A stretch of DNA of 64,000 nucleotides from Nonomuraea jabiensis (GTDB lineage Bacteria; Actinomycetota; Actinomycetes; Streptosporangiales; Streptosporangiaceae): contig NZ_JACHMB010000001.1 in NCBI RefSeq assembly GCF_014204795.1, positions 7,328,501 through 7,392,500 on the forward strand, read 5' to 3'. The notes below the pieces were generated by a model. It searched no databases. It was not told the DNA's origin and was given only the letters and a program-made list of their open reading frames with translations. Positions 46,506-55,262 of this stretch are shown here, one piece after another. The translations under genes were made by a program, and so were the position numbers. Numbering within the stretch: the stretch's first letter is position 1; every line of letters starts with the position of its first letter.

Positions 46506-47389
46506 TCGGAGATCGAGTGATAGACCACGTTATGCGTACTGATCCAGTCGAGCATCCCCTCGACGTAGGCGGGGCGGTCGCCGTTGCGGAACAGCCCCCA
46601 CTCGGGGAACGAGATGGGCTTGCCGTGCTGCGCGGCGAAGTCGGCGTGCGCCCGCAGGCCGTACGGCTGGTCGACGTAGTCGGCGAACTCGTGCCCGGGC
46701 CCCTGGTCGTAGCTGTCCATGCCGATGATGTCGACCACGTCGTCACCGGGGTAGCAGTCCGTCCAGGGGACCGCGTCGAGCCCGCGGCTGGGGGCGAAGT
46801 CGAAGCGGAAGCGCTGGCCGGGCGTCTCGCGCATGGTCGTCACGATGCGCCGCCAGTACTGCTTCCACGCCTCCGGGTCGGGTCCGCACCTGCTGGAGTA
46901 GGTGGTGCCGTTCATCTCCCAGCCGAGCACGATGATCGTGTCCTCGGCGCCGGAGGAGACCAGCTTTCCGGCGAGTTTCCTGAAGCGGCGGTCGTGGGCG
47001 CCGTGGGCTCCCTTGGCCAGCCGCCGCGCCACTGCGCGGTCGGACATCTGGGACTCGTTCGGGGTGACCATCGGCACGTTCAGCGCCAGGACGCGGCCCG
47101 GCCGGGCGGCTCGCCAGCGCGTCCAGGTGTCGAGGATCTCCGCGTCGCCTCCCTCGAGGGACTTCCAGCGTTCGCCGGGCAGGTAGGTGCGCCCGACCGT
47201 CACCTTGAGCCCCAGCCACGCCTCGAAGCCCGTCAGGAGCTCGGGACCGCGCGCGTCGGAGGCCACGAACACGCCCAGCGCCGCGGGGCCGGTGGGCGCG
47301 GTGGGCGCGGGCGCGCCCAGGCCGACCACTGCCACCGCCGCGCCCGTGCTTATCGCGAGCGAATAGTGCAGATATCTTTTTCCTGCCAC
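46256..47389 (-). CDS. Glycoside hydrolase family 26-like secreted protein (mannanase-type fold)
   Basis: About 377 residues. A signal-anchor-like N-terminus (SLAISTGAAVAVVGLGAPAP) precedes a GH26 barrel: acid/base Glu in VLGWEMNGTTYSSRCG and nucleophile Glu in PISFPEWGLFRNGD; also VDIIGMDSYDQGPG. GH26 enzymes cut beta-1,4-mannans or related beta-glycans; within this cluster it may trim the exported polymer. The barrel ends at RRRLLERASPG; the last 52 residues (46256-46414) are Ser/Ala/Pro-rich and lie antisense to the glycosyltransferase gene. GTG 47389 is my chosen start; upstream in-frame codons are less protein-like. Confidence 0.82.
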   Translation of the reverse strand: MAGKRYLHYSLAISTGAAVAVVGLGAPAPTAPTGPAALGVFVASDARGPELLTGFEAWLGLKVTVGRTYLPGERWKSLEGGDAEILDTWTRWRAARPGRVLALNVPMVTPNESQMSDRAVARRLAKGAHGAHDRRFRKLAGKLVSSGAEDTIIVLGWEMNGTTYSSRCGPDPEAWKQYWRRIVTTMRETPGQRFRFDFAPSRGLDAVPWTDCYPGDDVVDIIGMDSYDQGPGHEFADYVDQPYGLRAHADFAAQHGKPISFPEWGLFRNGDRPAYVEGMLDWISTHNVVYHSISDYCPHGVWQCSSNPGSSEAFRRRLLERASPGSTASVCAASPSSAASTPNPAASLAAAAPSAPASAGCPSLTSSASASPAPSSG

Positions 47390-47505
47390 GATCGCACATC
47401 CCCGATTCTCGCCTCTCCTCCCTTCTCCATACCCCACGTTTCGGCAATCCGGATATCCGACTCGCGATTTGCCTGATTTATAGCTTTTCGCGAAGGAGAA
47501 GGAAC

Positions 47506-48666
47506 ATGCTCGATTGCACCGTCCCGGCACTTGTGCTGCGATTGGACCCCAATAACTTTCATCATGGAACCCTTGGCGCGATTCGCTCCCTCGGCAGGGC
47601 CGGCGTGGAGGTGCACGGGCTGCTCGGGGACACGGACTCGCCGACCTACCGCTCCAAGTACCTGGCGCGCAGGCATCCGTGGCCGCGCGGCGGGGACATC
47701 GTGCGGACGCTCACGCAGGTCGCCGGGAGCATCGGCCGCCCGGCCGTCCTGCTGGCGCTGGACGACGCGGGCGCCATCGCCGTCGCGGAGCACGCGGCCG
47801 ACCTGCGCCCGTACTACCTCATCCCCGACCAGGTGCCCGGGCTGCCGCGCGCCCTCGCCGACAAGCGCCTGCTGGCGCAGCTGTGTGCCGCGTTCGGGGT
47901 CGTCCAGCCGGAGACCCGGCTGATCACCGGCGAAGGCGACGCCGCGGCGGCAGTGACCGACTTCGGGCTGCCGCTGGTCGCCAAGTGGGCGCAGCCGTGG
48001 CTCCTGCCCGCCGGAGCCGGGCTGCGCAACACCAGCCTGGTGCGGCGGGCCAGCCAGGTGCCCCGGCTGCTCCAGCACGTCGAGGGCCGCGACCTGCTGT
48101 TCCAGCGCTTCGTGCCCGGCGGGCCGCACTCGGACTGGTTCTTCCACGGCTACTTCGACGAGAACTCGCGCTGCCTGTACGGCGGAGCGGGACGCAAGGA
48201 GCGCGCCCATCCCAAGGGCGCCGGGCTCACCACCTACGGGCGGTGGCTGCCCAACCCCGTCGTGGAGGGCACGGCCCGCGAACTGGCCGAGAGGCTGGGC
48301 TACCGCGGCGTGCTGGACATCGACTTCCGCCACGAGGCCGGCAGGGACGCCTACCACCTGCTCGACTTCAACCCCAGGCTCGGCGCCCAGTTCCGGCTGT
48401 TCAGCGACAGCAGCGGCCTGGACCTGGTACGGGCCGCCCACCTGCACCTGTCCGGCCGGCGCGCGGCCCGGGGGCGGGCCGGTCACGGCCGGACCTACGT
48501 GGTGGAGAACTACGACCTGCTCACCGCCGGCCCGAGGAGCCTGCGCGCCCTGTGCTCGGCGGACGAACTGGCCTGGCTGTCCGCCGACGACCCCCGGCCC
48601 TTCGTGGCCATGGCCGGGCAGGCGATGAAACGCGGATTCACCCGGCTGGCCCGGCAGCGGGCCTAG
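47506..48666 (+). CDS. ATP-grasp ligase (carboxylate-amine ligase-like)
   Basis: A 386-residue protein with the ATP-grasp layout: pre-ATP domain (PALVLRLDPNNFHHGTLGAI), ATP-binding DFGLPLVAKWAQPWLLPAG and VEGRDLLFQRFVPGG, and metal-binding HLLDFNPRLGAQFRLF with Asp, Asn and Arg. Such enzymes join a carboxylate to an amine through an acyl phosphate. The start is preceded by a strong GAAGGAGAAGG. It is divergent from GH26 and is followed at 20 bp by the flavin oxidoreductase. Its presence in a glycan cluster hints at amide-linked decoration; the substrate is unknown. Confidence 0.88.
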   Translation: MLDCTVPALVLRLDPNNFHHGTLGAIRSLGRAGVEVHGLLGDTDSPTYRSKYLARRHPWPRGGDIVRTLTQVAGSIGRPAVLLALDDAGAIAVAEHAADLRPYYLIPDQVPGLPRALADKRLLAQLCAAFGVVQPETRLITGEGDAAAAVTDFGLPLVAKWAQPWLLPAGAGLRNTSLVRRASQVPRLLQHVEGRDLLFQRFVPGGPHSDWFFHGYFDENSRCLYGGAGRKERAHPKGAGLTTYGRWLPNPVVEGTARELAERLGYRGVLDIDFRHEAGRDAYHLLDFNPRLGAQFRLFSDSSGLDLVRAAHLHLSGRRAARGRAGHGRTYVVENYDLLTAGPRSLRALCSADELAWLSADDPRPFVAMAGQAMKRGFTRLARQRA

Positions 48667-48686
48667 CGCGGCGAATGGAGGAGAAT

Positions 48687-49883
48687 GTGGCTACCTCGGT
48701 CATCGACGTGGCGATTGTGGGCGCCGGACCGTACGGGCTGTCCGTGGCGGCGCACGCCCTGCACGCCGGGCTGGACGCGCGGGTGTACGGCGAGCCGATG
48801 CGGGCGTGGGAACGTCACATGCCCGCGGGAATGCTGCTGAAGTCCGAGCCGGACGCGTCCCATCTCGGCGACCCGGATCGCAGGCACGGCCTCGACGCCT
48901 TCCACCGGTACTCCTACGGGGAGCCGGTGCCGGTGGAGAGGTTCGTCGCCTACGGCAGGTGGTTCCGCGGGCGGGCGGTCGGCCGGGCGCTGGAGGAGAC
49001 GGAGGTGACGGCCGTCGGCGTCGAGGGCGGGCTGTTCGCGCTCTCCCTGGCGTCGGGGGCGCCCGTGCTGGCCAGGACGGTCGTGCTGGCCCTGGGATTC
49101 CTGCCGTTCGCCCACCGGCCCCGCGCCCTGGCGGCGTTGCCGCCCGAGGCGGCCACGCACAGCTCCGACCACCACGATCTGAGCGGGTTCGCGGGCCGGG
49201 ACGTGACCGTGCTCGGAGCCGGGCAGTCGGCTCTGGAGACCGCGACGCTGCTGGCCGAGGCGGGGGCGGCCGTCCGGCTCGTGGCCCGCACCAGCGCCCT
49301 GGCCTGGAACGACGTGCCCGCCGAGCGGCGCCCGCTCGTGTCGCGCGTGCTGGCGCCCCGCTCCCCGCTCGGGAGCGGCTGGCCCTCCGTGGCCTGGTCG
49401 CGGATGCCGTACGCGGTCAGGCACCTGCCGCGGGCGGCCCGCGCCCACATCGTGCGCAACACCCTCGGACCGGCCGGCTCCTGGTGGCTGAAGGAACGCT
49501 TCGACGGCGCCGTGCCGGTGACCCTCGGGACGCGGCTGACGGCCTGCGAGTACCGCGACGGGGTCCGGCTGCGGCTGCGGGACCTCGCGGGAGCGGTCAC
49601 CACGCTGGAGACCGAGCACGTCATCGCGGCGACCGGCTACCGGGTGGACGTGTCCAGGATCGGGATCCTGCACGAGGACCTGCGGCGCGCGGTGGCGGCG
49701 CCCGGTCCGGCGCCGCGGCTCGGTCCCGCGTTCGAGACGTCCGTCGCGGGGCTGCACCTGGTGGGGCTCGCGGCGGCGGCGACGTTCGGACCGGCCATGC
49801 GGTTCGTGTGCGGGTGCGACTTCGCCGCCCGCCGCGTGACCAGGGGCCTGGTGAGCCGCCTGCGCCGATCGCGGAGGGCGTGA
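48687..49883 (+). CDS. FAD/NAD(P)-dependent oxidoreductase (flavin monooxygenase-like)
   Basis: A 398-residue protein with two Rossmann dinucleotide motifs: VAIVGAGPYGLSVAAHAL at the N-terminus for FAD and VTVLGAGQSALETATLLAEA at about 173 for NAD(P)H. HVIAATGYRVDVSRIG is the usual ATG motif near the end. It resembles N-hydroxylating or Baeyer-Villiger-type flavin enzymes, but the reaction cannot be fixed. The GTG at 48687 has GGAGG five bases upstream; an ATG at 48675 lies within that Shine-Dalgarno region. Probably co-transcribed with the ATP-grasp gene. Confidence 0.86.
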   Translation: MATSVIDVAIVGAGPYGLSVAAHALHAGLDARVYGEPMRAWERHMPAGMLLKSEPDASHLGDPDRRHGLDAFHRYSYGEPVPVERFVAYGRWFRGRAVGRALEETEVTAVGVEGGLFALSLASGAPVLARTVVLALGFLPFAHRPRALAALPPEAATHSSDHHDLSGFAGRDVTVLGAGQSALETATLLAEAGAAVRLVARTSALAWNDVPAERRPLVSRVLAPRSPLGSGWPSVAWSRMPYAVRHLPRAARAHIVRNTLGPAGSWWLKERFDGAVPVTLGTRLTACEYRDGVRLRLRDLAGAVTTLETEHVIAATGYRVDVSRIGILHEDLRRAVAAPGPAPRLGPAFETSVAGLHLVGLAAAATFGPAMRFVCGCDFAARRVTRGLVSRLRRSRRA

Positions 49884-49885
49884 CC

Positions 49886-51094
49886 ATGCGTCCGGGAGGA
49901 GCGAGAACAATTCTCCACGCGGTGCTGGCCTGCGTGGTCACGGTGTTCGCGGGCGTGCCGGGGGCCGTCGCCGCGGACGCGCCGTCGTCCTTCACCAACG
50001 CGCCGGCGACGGCCACGGGCCGGACGCCGTCCGGCGTGACGGTGACCGTGCGCAAGACCATGATCGGCAAGACGCGCGTGGCCTCCGCCCAGGTTCTGAC
50101 CCCGAGCACGTGGGCGCCCGCCGACGAATTCCTCGTCCCCGCCAACGCCAAGATGACGGCGGGATTCATGGACCTCTACGAGGACTTCGCGGCCCGGCCC
50201 GGCGGCTGGAGCGACGTGGCCACGCTGACGTTCACCTTCTCCCGGCCGGTACGCGACCCGCACCTGCACGTGTTCGGCACGGGCGGCCTGTCCCGCGACC
50301 CGAGGCGCGGCCGCGACGACTACTGGCCCGCCATCGACCTGGTCGGCGGGACCCCGGCGACGCCCGCCTTCTCCGCGGCGGCCGGCTTCCCCGGCTACCG
50401 GGTCACGGCGGACTCGATCCGGCCGGTGGAGGTCCGTCCCGTCAGATCCACCACCTGCGGGGTCGTCTACACCTGCGGCACGGCCAAGGTGATCGGCACC
50501 GTCACCTCGTTCACGATCCGGCTCAGCGCCCGTGACGTGCGCTACGGGCTCGGGGGACCGGGCCCGCAGCTGTGGGCCGCGTTCAAGCTCACGCTGGCCG
50601 AGGACGACTCCGACGCGCCCGCCTCGTACGGAGCGGCCTCCCACGCGATCACCGACTCCTTCCTGGGGACCTCCGTGACCGCCGACCACCTGGACGAGGT
50701 GAGCACGGCGCCGCGCGGGGTGGCCGCCGGCACGGACGAGGACGACGCCGTGACCGGATCCACCGGCTCCCCGGTGAAGATCGCCGTCCAGGACCGGACG
50801 GGCACGCTGACGGTGCCCGTGCGGGCCGGGTCGCCCGCGTACGTCACCGGCTGGATCGACGCCGACCGCGACGGCCGCTTCGAGGCGGACGAGCGGGCCA
50901 CCGCGCAGGTCGCCAAGGACGCCACCGCCGCGGAGCTGCGCTGGACCCTGCCGGCGACGTTGCGCGCCGGCCCCGCCTGGATGCGGCTGCGCCTGACCGC
51001 CCGGGCGACCGTCTCGCCCACGGGATGGGCCGACAGCGGCGAGGTCGAGGACCACCCGATCGAGCTCGTCGTCGCGGCGGACGCCGCGACCTGA
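49886..51094 (+). CDS. Secreted protein with GEVED-type domain
   Basis: A 402-residue protein with a Sec signal (ILHAVLACVVTVFAGVPGAVAADA). A beta-rich region follows, with FMDLYEDFAARPGGWSDVAT and TFSRPVRDPHLHVFGTGGLS, then an APASYGAASHAI segment and a C-terminal GEVED-like domain with Asp-rich WIDADRDGRFEADERAT and DSGEVEDHPIEL. GEVED proteins are extracellular and often glycan- or surface-associated. It begins two bases after the oxidoreductase stop, so it belongs to the cluster. No enzymatic motif seen. Confidence 0.82.
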   Translation: MRPGGARTILHAVLACVVTVFAGVPGAVAADAPSSFTNAPATATGRTPSGVTVTVRKTMIGKTRVASAQVLTPSTWAPADEFLVPANAKMTAGFMDLYEDFAARPGGWSDVATLTFTFSRPVRDPHLHVFGTGGLSRDPRRGRDDYWPAIDLVGGTPATPAFSAAAGFPGYRVTADSIRPVEVRPVRSTTCGVVYTCGTAKVIGTVTSFTIRLSARDVRYGLGGPGPQLWAAFKLTLAEDDSDAPASYGAASHAITDSFLGTSVTADHLDEVSTAPRGVAAGTDEDDAVTGSTGSPVKIAVQDRTGTLTVPVRAGSPAYVTGWIDADRDGRFEADERATAQVAKDATAAELRWTLPATLRAGPAWMRLRLTARATVSPTGWADSGEVEDHPIELVVAADAAT

Positions 51095-51100
51095 GGCGGG

Positions 51101-51634
51101 TCAGAGCGAGAGCGCGGGCTCCATGACCTCGGAGGGGCACAGCTGGCCGATCACCGCGCGCACCTGGGCGCGCAGGGCGGCGTCCGTGAGGTGGCCGTCC
51201 TCGTCGAAGTGCGGCCAGGCCGGGGAGATCACCAGCTCGGCGCCCATCACGACGGCGCCCGCCGCCTGGAGGTGCTTGTACAGCTCCGCCTGCGCCCACA
51301 TCGCGCCGCACGCCCGCGCGCTCGCGCTCATCACCGCCACGTGCTTGCCCGACAGCCCGTCGCGCGCCGACATCCAGTCCAGCGCGTACGTCAGCTCCTC
51401 CGGCAGCAGGCTGTGCTCGGGAGCGGTCAGCAGCACCGCGTCGGACGCGGCGACCAGCCCGATGAGCTCGCGCGCCATGACCGGCACCGGCCCGTCGGTG
51501 TACGGCGGGATCTCGCCCAGCCCGGCCCACACCGCGAAGTCGACGCCCCCGGGCAGCTCGCCACCCGCCGCATCCAGCAATTTGTTGATAAACGACCCCG
51601 CGTGGAGACTGGCGGCGATCCCGATGATTTTCAC
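51101..51634 (-). CDS. NAD(P)H-dependent FMN reductase family protein
   Basis: A 177-residue flavodoxin-fold protein: VKIIGIAASLHAGSFINKLL (phosphate-binding loop), GEIPPYTDGPVP, VLLTAPEHSLLPEELTYALDW shortened to the family LxTPE.N pattern, and KHVAVMSASARACGAMWAQ. It uses NAD(P)H to reduce FMN, quinones or azo compounds. The GTG start has GGGAG six bases upstream. It lies about 100 bp after the ABC1 gene on the same strand. Confidence 0.88.
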   Translation of the reverse strand: MKIIGIAASLHAGSFINKLLDAAGGELPGGVDFAVWAGLGEIPPYTDGPVPVMARELIGLVAASDAVLLTAPEHSLLPEELTYALDWMSARDGLSGKHVAVMSASARACGAMWAQAELYKHLQAAGAVVMGAELVISPAWPHFDEDGHLTDAALRAQVRAVIGQLCPSEVMEPALSL

Positions 51635-51735
51635 CCTCTGCTCCCGAGCCGTTCCGAAGTTTCCAGGAACCTGCCCGATGCCTCGGATGTCCAAGACCAG
51701 CGGCGGGTCAAGACACGACTGGGCCCGTTCGCGTC

Positions 51736-53709
51736 CTATTGCCGCGCCTGGCGATCGTCCGAGGCGCGCGGGCGGCGGAAGATCAGGGCCAGGACGCGCA
51801 GTACCAGGATGGCGGCGATCACCAGCAGGTTGTAGCCGATGAGCTGGAACAGCGAAGTGTTCGCCAGTGCCGGCGGGCCGCCGGCCGTCCCGAGGAGAAT
51901 GACCGCCATCACTCCGGCCGTGGCGCCGAGCACCGTCAGCAGCACCTGGTGGAGCAGGCCCGTCACGTAGCGGCGGTCGCGGTCGTCGGCGAGCAGCCGC
52001 ACGTTCATGGTGAACCGGCCGTGCTCCGCGGCGCTCGCGATGCGCTCGACGCGGCGCGGCAGGCGGCGCAGCATCGGCAGCAGCGCGACCAGCTCCTGCG
52101 TGGCGGACTCCTTGATCGTCTCTGGGGTGATCCGCTCGGCGAGGTGGCGGCCGGCGAACGACCGGGCCTCGCCGATGAGGTCGAACCCGGGGGAGAGGCG
52201 CACGAGCGTGCCCTCCAGCGTGGCCAGCGCGCGGAAGACTGCGGCCACCTCGGGCGGGATCGACAGCCCGTACGCCGAGACGATCCTGAACAGGTCGGTG
52301 AACAGCTGCACGCTGTCCATGCCGGGCGCCAGATGCCTGGCCATGAACTGGCCGAGCGCACGCTCTAACGCGGCCTCGTCGATGTCCTCCGGCCTGGGCA
52401 CGACCTCGAGCAGCGCGTCGGTGACGCCCAGCGGGTCCTGGCGGTTCATGGCGAGCAGGAAGCGCCGCAGCGCCGAGCGCACGGAGTCGTCGAGCCGCCC
52501 GACCGCGCCGAAGTCGAGCAGCCCCAGCGTGCCGTCGTCGAGCAGCATGAGGTTGCCGGGATGCGGGTCGGCGTGGAAGACCCCCTCGATCAGGATCTGC
52601 CTGAGCAGGCAGTCGAGCAGGTCGCGGGCCAGCCGCGGACCCTGCTCGGGGGTGGCGGCGGTGACGGGCCGGCCGGACAGGCGCCGCATGACGAGCACGC
52701 GTTCGGTGCACATGGCGCTGATCGGGGCGGGGTAGGTGACACCGCCGCCGCCGGAGGCGGTGACGGCCGCCATGTTGGCCGCCTCCACCCGGAAGTCGAG
52801 CTCCTCGCGGATCGCCGTCGAGAATCCCTCGGCCAGGTCGCGCAGGCCGAGCGAGCGGCCCCAGCGGGTCCTGGACTCCAGCGTGGCCGCCAGCCGCCGG
52901 ACGATGTCGAGGTCCTTGGAGACCACCGGCCAGATGCCCGGCCGCAGCACCTTGACCACGACGCTCTCGCCCGAGTGCAGGCGCGCGGCGTGGACCTGCC
53001 CGATGGAGGCGGCGGCCAGCGGCGTCCGGTCGAACTCGGCGAACGCCTCGTCCACCGGCCCGCCCAGCTCGGCGGCGAGCACACGCTCGATCTCCGGCCA
53101 CGGCGCCGGGGCGACCTGGTCCTGCAGCCGGCCCAGCTCCTCGACGAACTCGGCGGGCAGCAGGTCGCGCCGGGTGGACAGGACCTGGCCGAGCTTGATG
53201 AACGTGACGCCGCCCTCGTCGAGGGCCTCGCGCAGCGACCTGGCCAGCCGCACCTTGCCCGAGCGGTCGTCGAGCCGCTCGCCCCGGCCGCGCAGGTACG
53301 GGCCGAGGCCGTGCTTGATGGCGATCCGGGTGATCTGCGAGTAGCGCCTGGCCCGGGAGAGGCGGCCGCGTACGGACCTGATGAACTCCAGAGGCCCCGG
53401 CACCGAGCCCGGCGGCACCAGTGCCTCGGCGATCACCAGGATCACCATGGGGATCAGCACCACGCTCATGACGATGAGCAGCAGGATCCCCATCGCCGAC
53501 GCGGCGGGCGGGTTGTCGCGGCCGACGGGGCCGAGCGAGGACAGGATCGGTTCCAGCATCGGCTGCGCCAGCCCGAAGGCGACCAGCGCAGCCAGGAACG
53601 TGCGCAGCCTGCCGAACCTGACGCCCAGCAGGCGCTGCGCCGCCGTGGCCAGGCCGATGATCATAAGGAGCGTGAAGACGCTGAGGAGCAGCTGGGTGGG
53701 GAGATCCAT
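51736..53709 (-). CDS. ABC1/AarF/UbiB atypical kinase-like membrane protein
   Basis: The 657-residue protein has two to three N-terminal helices (to about residue 100), the ABC1 kinase-like core, and two C-terminal helices. The hallmark KxGQ motif is TFIKLGQVLSTR; next come AAASIGQVHAARLHSGE, VVVKVLRPG, GVFHADPHPGNLMLL and LGLLDFGAVGRL. UbiB-family proteins are ATPases that support isoprenoid-quinone synthesis or lipid handling. It begins 93 bp after the desaturase gene and may share its message. Its exact target is unknown. Confidence 0.93.
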   Translation of the reverse strand: MDLPTQLLLSVFTLLMIIGLATAAQRLLGVRFGRLRTFLAALVAFGLAQPMLEPILSSLGPVGRDNPPAASAMGILLLIVMSVVLIPMVILVIAEALVPPGSVPGPLEFIRSVRGRLSRARRYSQITRIAIKHGLGPYLRGRGERLDDRSGKVRLARSLREALDEGGVTFIKLGQVLSTRRDLLPAEFVEELGRLQDQVAPAPWPEIERVLAAELGGPVDEAFAEFDRTPLAAASIGQVHAARLHSGESVVVKVLRPGIWPVVSKDLDIVRRLAATLESRTRWGRSLGLRDLAEGFSTAIREELDFRVEAANMAAVTASGGGGVTYPAPISAMCTERVLVMRRLSGRPVTAATPEQGPRLARDLLDCLLRQILIEGVFHADPHPGNLMLLDDGTLGLLDFGAVGRLDDSVRSALRRFLLAMNRQDPLGVTDALLEVVPRPEDIDEAALERALGQFMARHLAPGMDSVQLFTDLFRIVSAYGLSIPPEVAAVFRALATLEGTLVRLSPGFDLIGEARSFAGRHLAERITPETIKESATQELVALLPMLRRLPRRVERIASAAEHGRFTMNVRLLADDRDRRYVTGLLHQVLLTVLGATAGVMAVILLGTAGGPPALANTSLFQLIGYNLLVIAAILVLRVLALIFRRPRASDDRQARQ

Positions 53710-53802
53710 AGGGAAAGGATCCTTCCACGGCGGCGCTCCCCGCCAGATGCCGGCGGCATGCCCCGGCGGCGGGGCCCCGGTCAGCAGGCGGGCGTGGGTC
53801 CG

Positions 53803-54729
53803 TCAGCGGGCGGCGGCGCGGGCCCGGCGCTCCTCGCGGCGCTCGACGAACCTGGCGGCCGTGGTCTCGGTCTTGGCCAGGAACGCGGCCAGCTGCTCGC
53901 GGGCCTGCTCGCCCTCGGCGTCCAGTCCGGTCTTGTCGAACACCGACCACTGCCGCAGCACCGGCATCAGCACGTCGTCCAGGTGGAGGCGCAGGTCGTA
54001 GATGCCCTCGTTCGCGATGATCATCGCCTTGCGGGCGAACCCGTCGATGCCCGTGCCCGGCATCTGGAACGTGGTGACGACGTCGGTCACCGCGCGCATG
54101 GTCTGGTTGGGGTCCAGCTCGAAGGCGGCCTTGAGCAGGTTGCGGTAGAAGAGCATGTGCAGGTTCTCGTCGGCGGCGATCCTGGCGAGCAGGCGCTCGC
54201 AGCCCTCGTCGCCGGAGGCCCGGCCGGTGTTGCGGTGCGCGATGCGGGTGGCCAGCTCCTGGAAGGAGACGTACGCGAGCTGCTGGAGCATGGTGTCGTA
54301 CTCGGTGATGAAGCCGTTCTCCATGTGGTGCATGCGGGCGCGCTCGAGCGCCACGGGATCGACGGCGCGGGTGACCGTGAGGTAGTCGCGCAGCGCGGTG
54401 CCGTGACGGTCCTCCTCGGCCGTCCAGCGGTGCACCCAGGTGCCCCAGGCGCCGTCGCGGCCGAACGTGCTGGCGATCTCGTGGTGGTAGCTGGGGAGGT
54501 TGTCCTCGGTCAGGAGATTGACGATGAGCGAGATGCGGGCGGCCTCGGGGATCTTGGAGTCGCTCTCCTGCCACGCCTCGCCCCCGTAGATGCCGTCGAA
54601 GTCGCGGCCTTCGCTCCACGGGATGTACTCGTGCGGGAACCACTCCTTCGCCATCGTGTGATGGCGGTCGAGCTCCACGGCCACCACGGGCTCCAGCTCG
54701 TGCAGCAGCTCCGTCTGAGTCATCGCCAT
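53803..54729 (-). CDS. Acyl-ACP desaturase (DesA-like, soluble di-iron)
   Basis: The 308-residue ferritin-like di-iron enzyme introduces a double bond into acyl-ACP. Iron-ligand helices: SLIVNLLTEDNLPSYHHE, then WTAEEDRHGTALRDYL (EExxH with Glu105/Glu106, His109), ENGFITEYDTMLQQLAYVSF with the third Glu pair, and IAADENLHMLFYRN (DExxH type). Length and motifs match actinobacterial DesA proteins. ATG 54729 has AGGAG ten bases upstream. A 12-bp perfect palindrome lies 22 bp before the start and may be the operator of a lipid-sensing repressor. Confidence 0.95.
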   Translation of the reverse strand: MAMTQTELLHELEPVVAVELDRHHTMAKEWFPHEYIPWSEGRDFDGIYGGEAWQESDSKIPEAARISLIVNLLTEDNLPSYHHEIASTFGRDGAWGTWVHRWTAEEDRHGTALRDYLTVTRAVDPVALERARMHHMENGFITEYDTMLQQLAYVSFQELATRIAHRNTGRASGDEGCERLLARIAADENLHMLFYRNLLKAAFELDPNQTMRAVTDVVTTFQMPGTGIDGFARKAMIIANEGIYDLRLHLDDVLMPVLRQWSVFDKTGLDAEGEQAREQLAAFLAKTETTAARFVERREERRARAAAR

Positions 54730-54750
54730 AAAAGATCTTCTCCTTCAGGT

Positions 54751-54762
54751 TACGGTACCGTA
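54751..54762. promoter_or_regulatory. 12-bp perfect palindrome upstream of the desaturase gene
   Basis: TACGGTACCGTA is self-complementary over all 12 bases. It sits in the 77-bp region between the divergent desaturase and Nudix genes. An overlapping imperfect repeat GTAG-N6-CTAC follows at 54760-54773. Typical of a dimeric repressor site. Confidence 0.58.
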
Positions 54763-54794
54763 GGTTAGGCTACCGGAAGGACATACCGGTCAAA

Positions 54795-54800
54795 TAGGGT
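54795..54800 (+). promoter_or_regulatory. -10-like hexamer for a leaderless Nudix transcript
   Basis: TAGGGT ends six bases before the Nudix ATG at 54807, and no Shine-Dalgarno intervenes. No good -35 was found. Confidence 0.4.
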
Positions 54801-54806
54801 GTCCCT

Positions 54807-55262
54807 ATGCGACCCAGTGTCCGCGGTGTCCTGCTCGACCACGACGAGCGGCTGGTGATCTTCCGCCGTACGGTTCCGGGACGCGACGTCTATTGGAGCA
54901 TCCCCGGAGGGCATGTCGAACCGGGGGACGACACGCTGGAGCACACCCTGCACCGGGAACTGCTCGAGGAGCTGGGCGCGACCGTCTCGGCGGTGACGCC
55001 CCTGATCACGCTGTCATACCCGTGGCAGGGCGAGCTCAAGACACAGCACGTCTACGGCTGCCGCCTGGTGTCGATGGATCCGGGGCTGCGGCACGGGCCC
55101 GAGTTCGAGGACCCGTCACGGGGGCTGTACGAGGTGGAGCGGGTGCGGCTGAACCGTTCGGAGATCACCTCCCGGCACCTGGTCCCCGAGCCGGTGGCGG
55201 ACTACCTGTCGGGCGCCATCGCGGACCTGCCCCGCCTGATCGGCGGTTCGCTGCCCGGTTAG
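54807..55262 (+). CDS. Nudix hydrolase
   Basis: A 151-residue pyrophosphohydrolase. The Nudix box runs from GGHVEPGDDTLEHTLHRELL to EELGA, with the Gly, Arg-Glu and Glu-Glu positions in place. It should cleave a nucleoside-diphosphate-linked compound; the target is unknown. The start has no Shine-Dalgarno and follows a TAGGGT element, consistent with a leaderless mRNA. Its stop overlaps the convergent arfB by four bases. Confidence 0.93.
   Translation: MRPSVRGVLLDHDERLVIFRRTVPGRDVYWSIPGGHVEPGDDTLEHTLHRELLEELGATVSAVTPLITLSYPWQGELKTQHVYGCRLVSMDPGLRHGPEFEDPSRGLYEVERVRLNRSEITSRHLVPEPVADYLSGAIADLPRLIGGSLPG

Noticed and set aside
51101..54643. An 1180-codon open frame on the minus strand
   Set aside because: Only its last part is the FMN reductase. 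The rest is a shadow of the ABC1 and desaturase genes in another frame, with Arg/Gly/Ala-rich composition.
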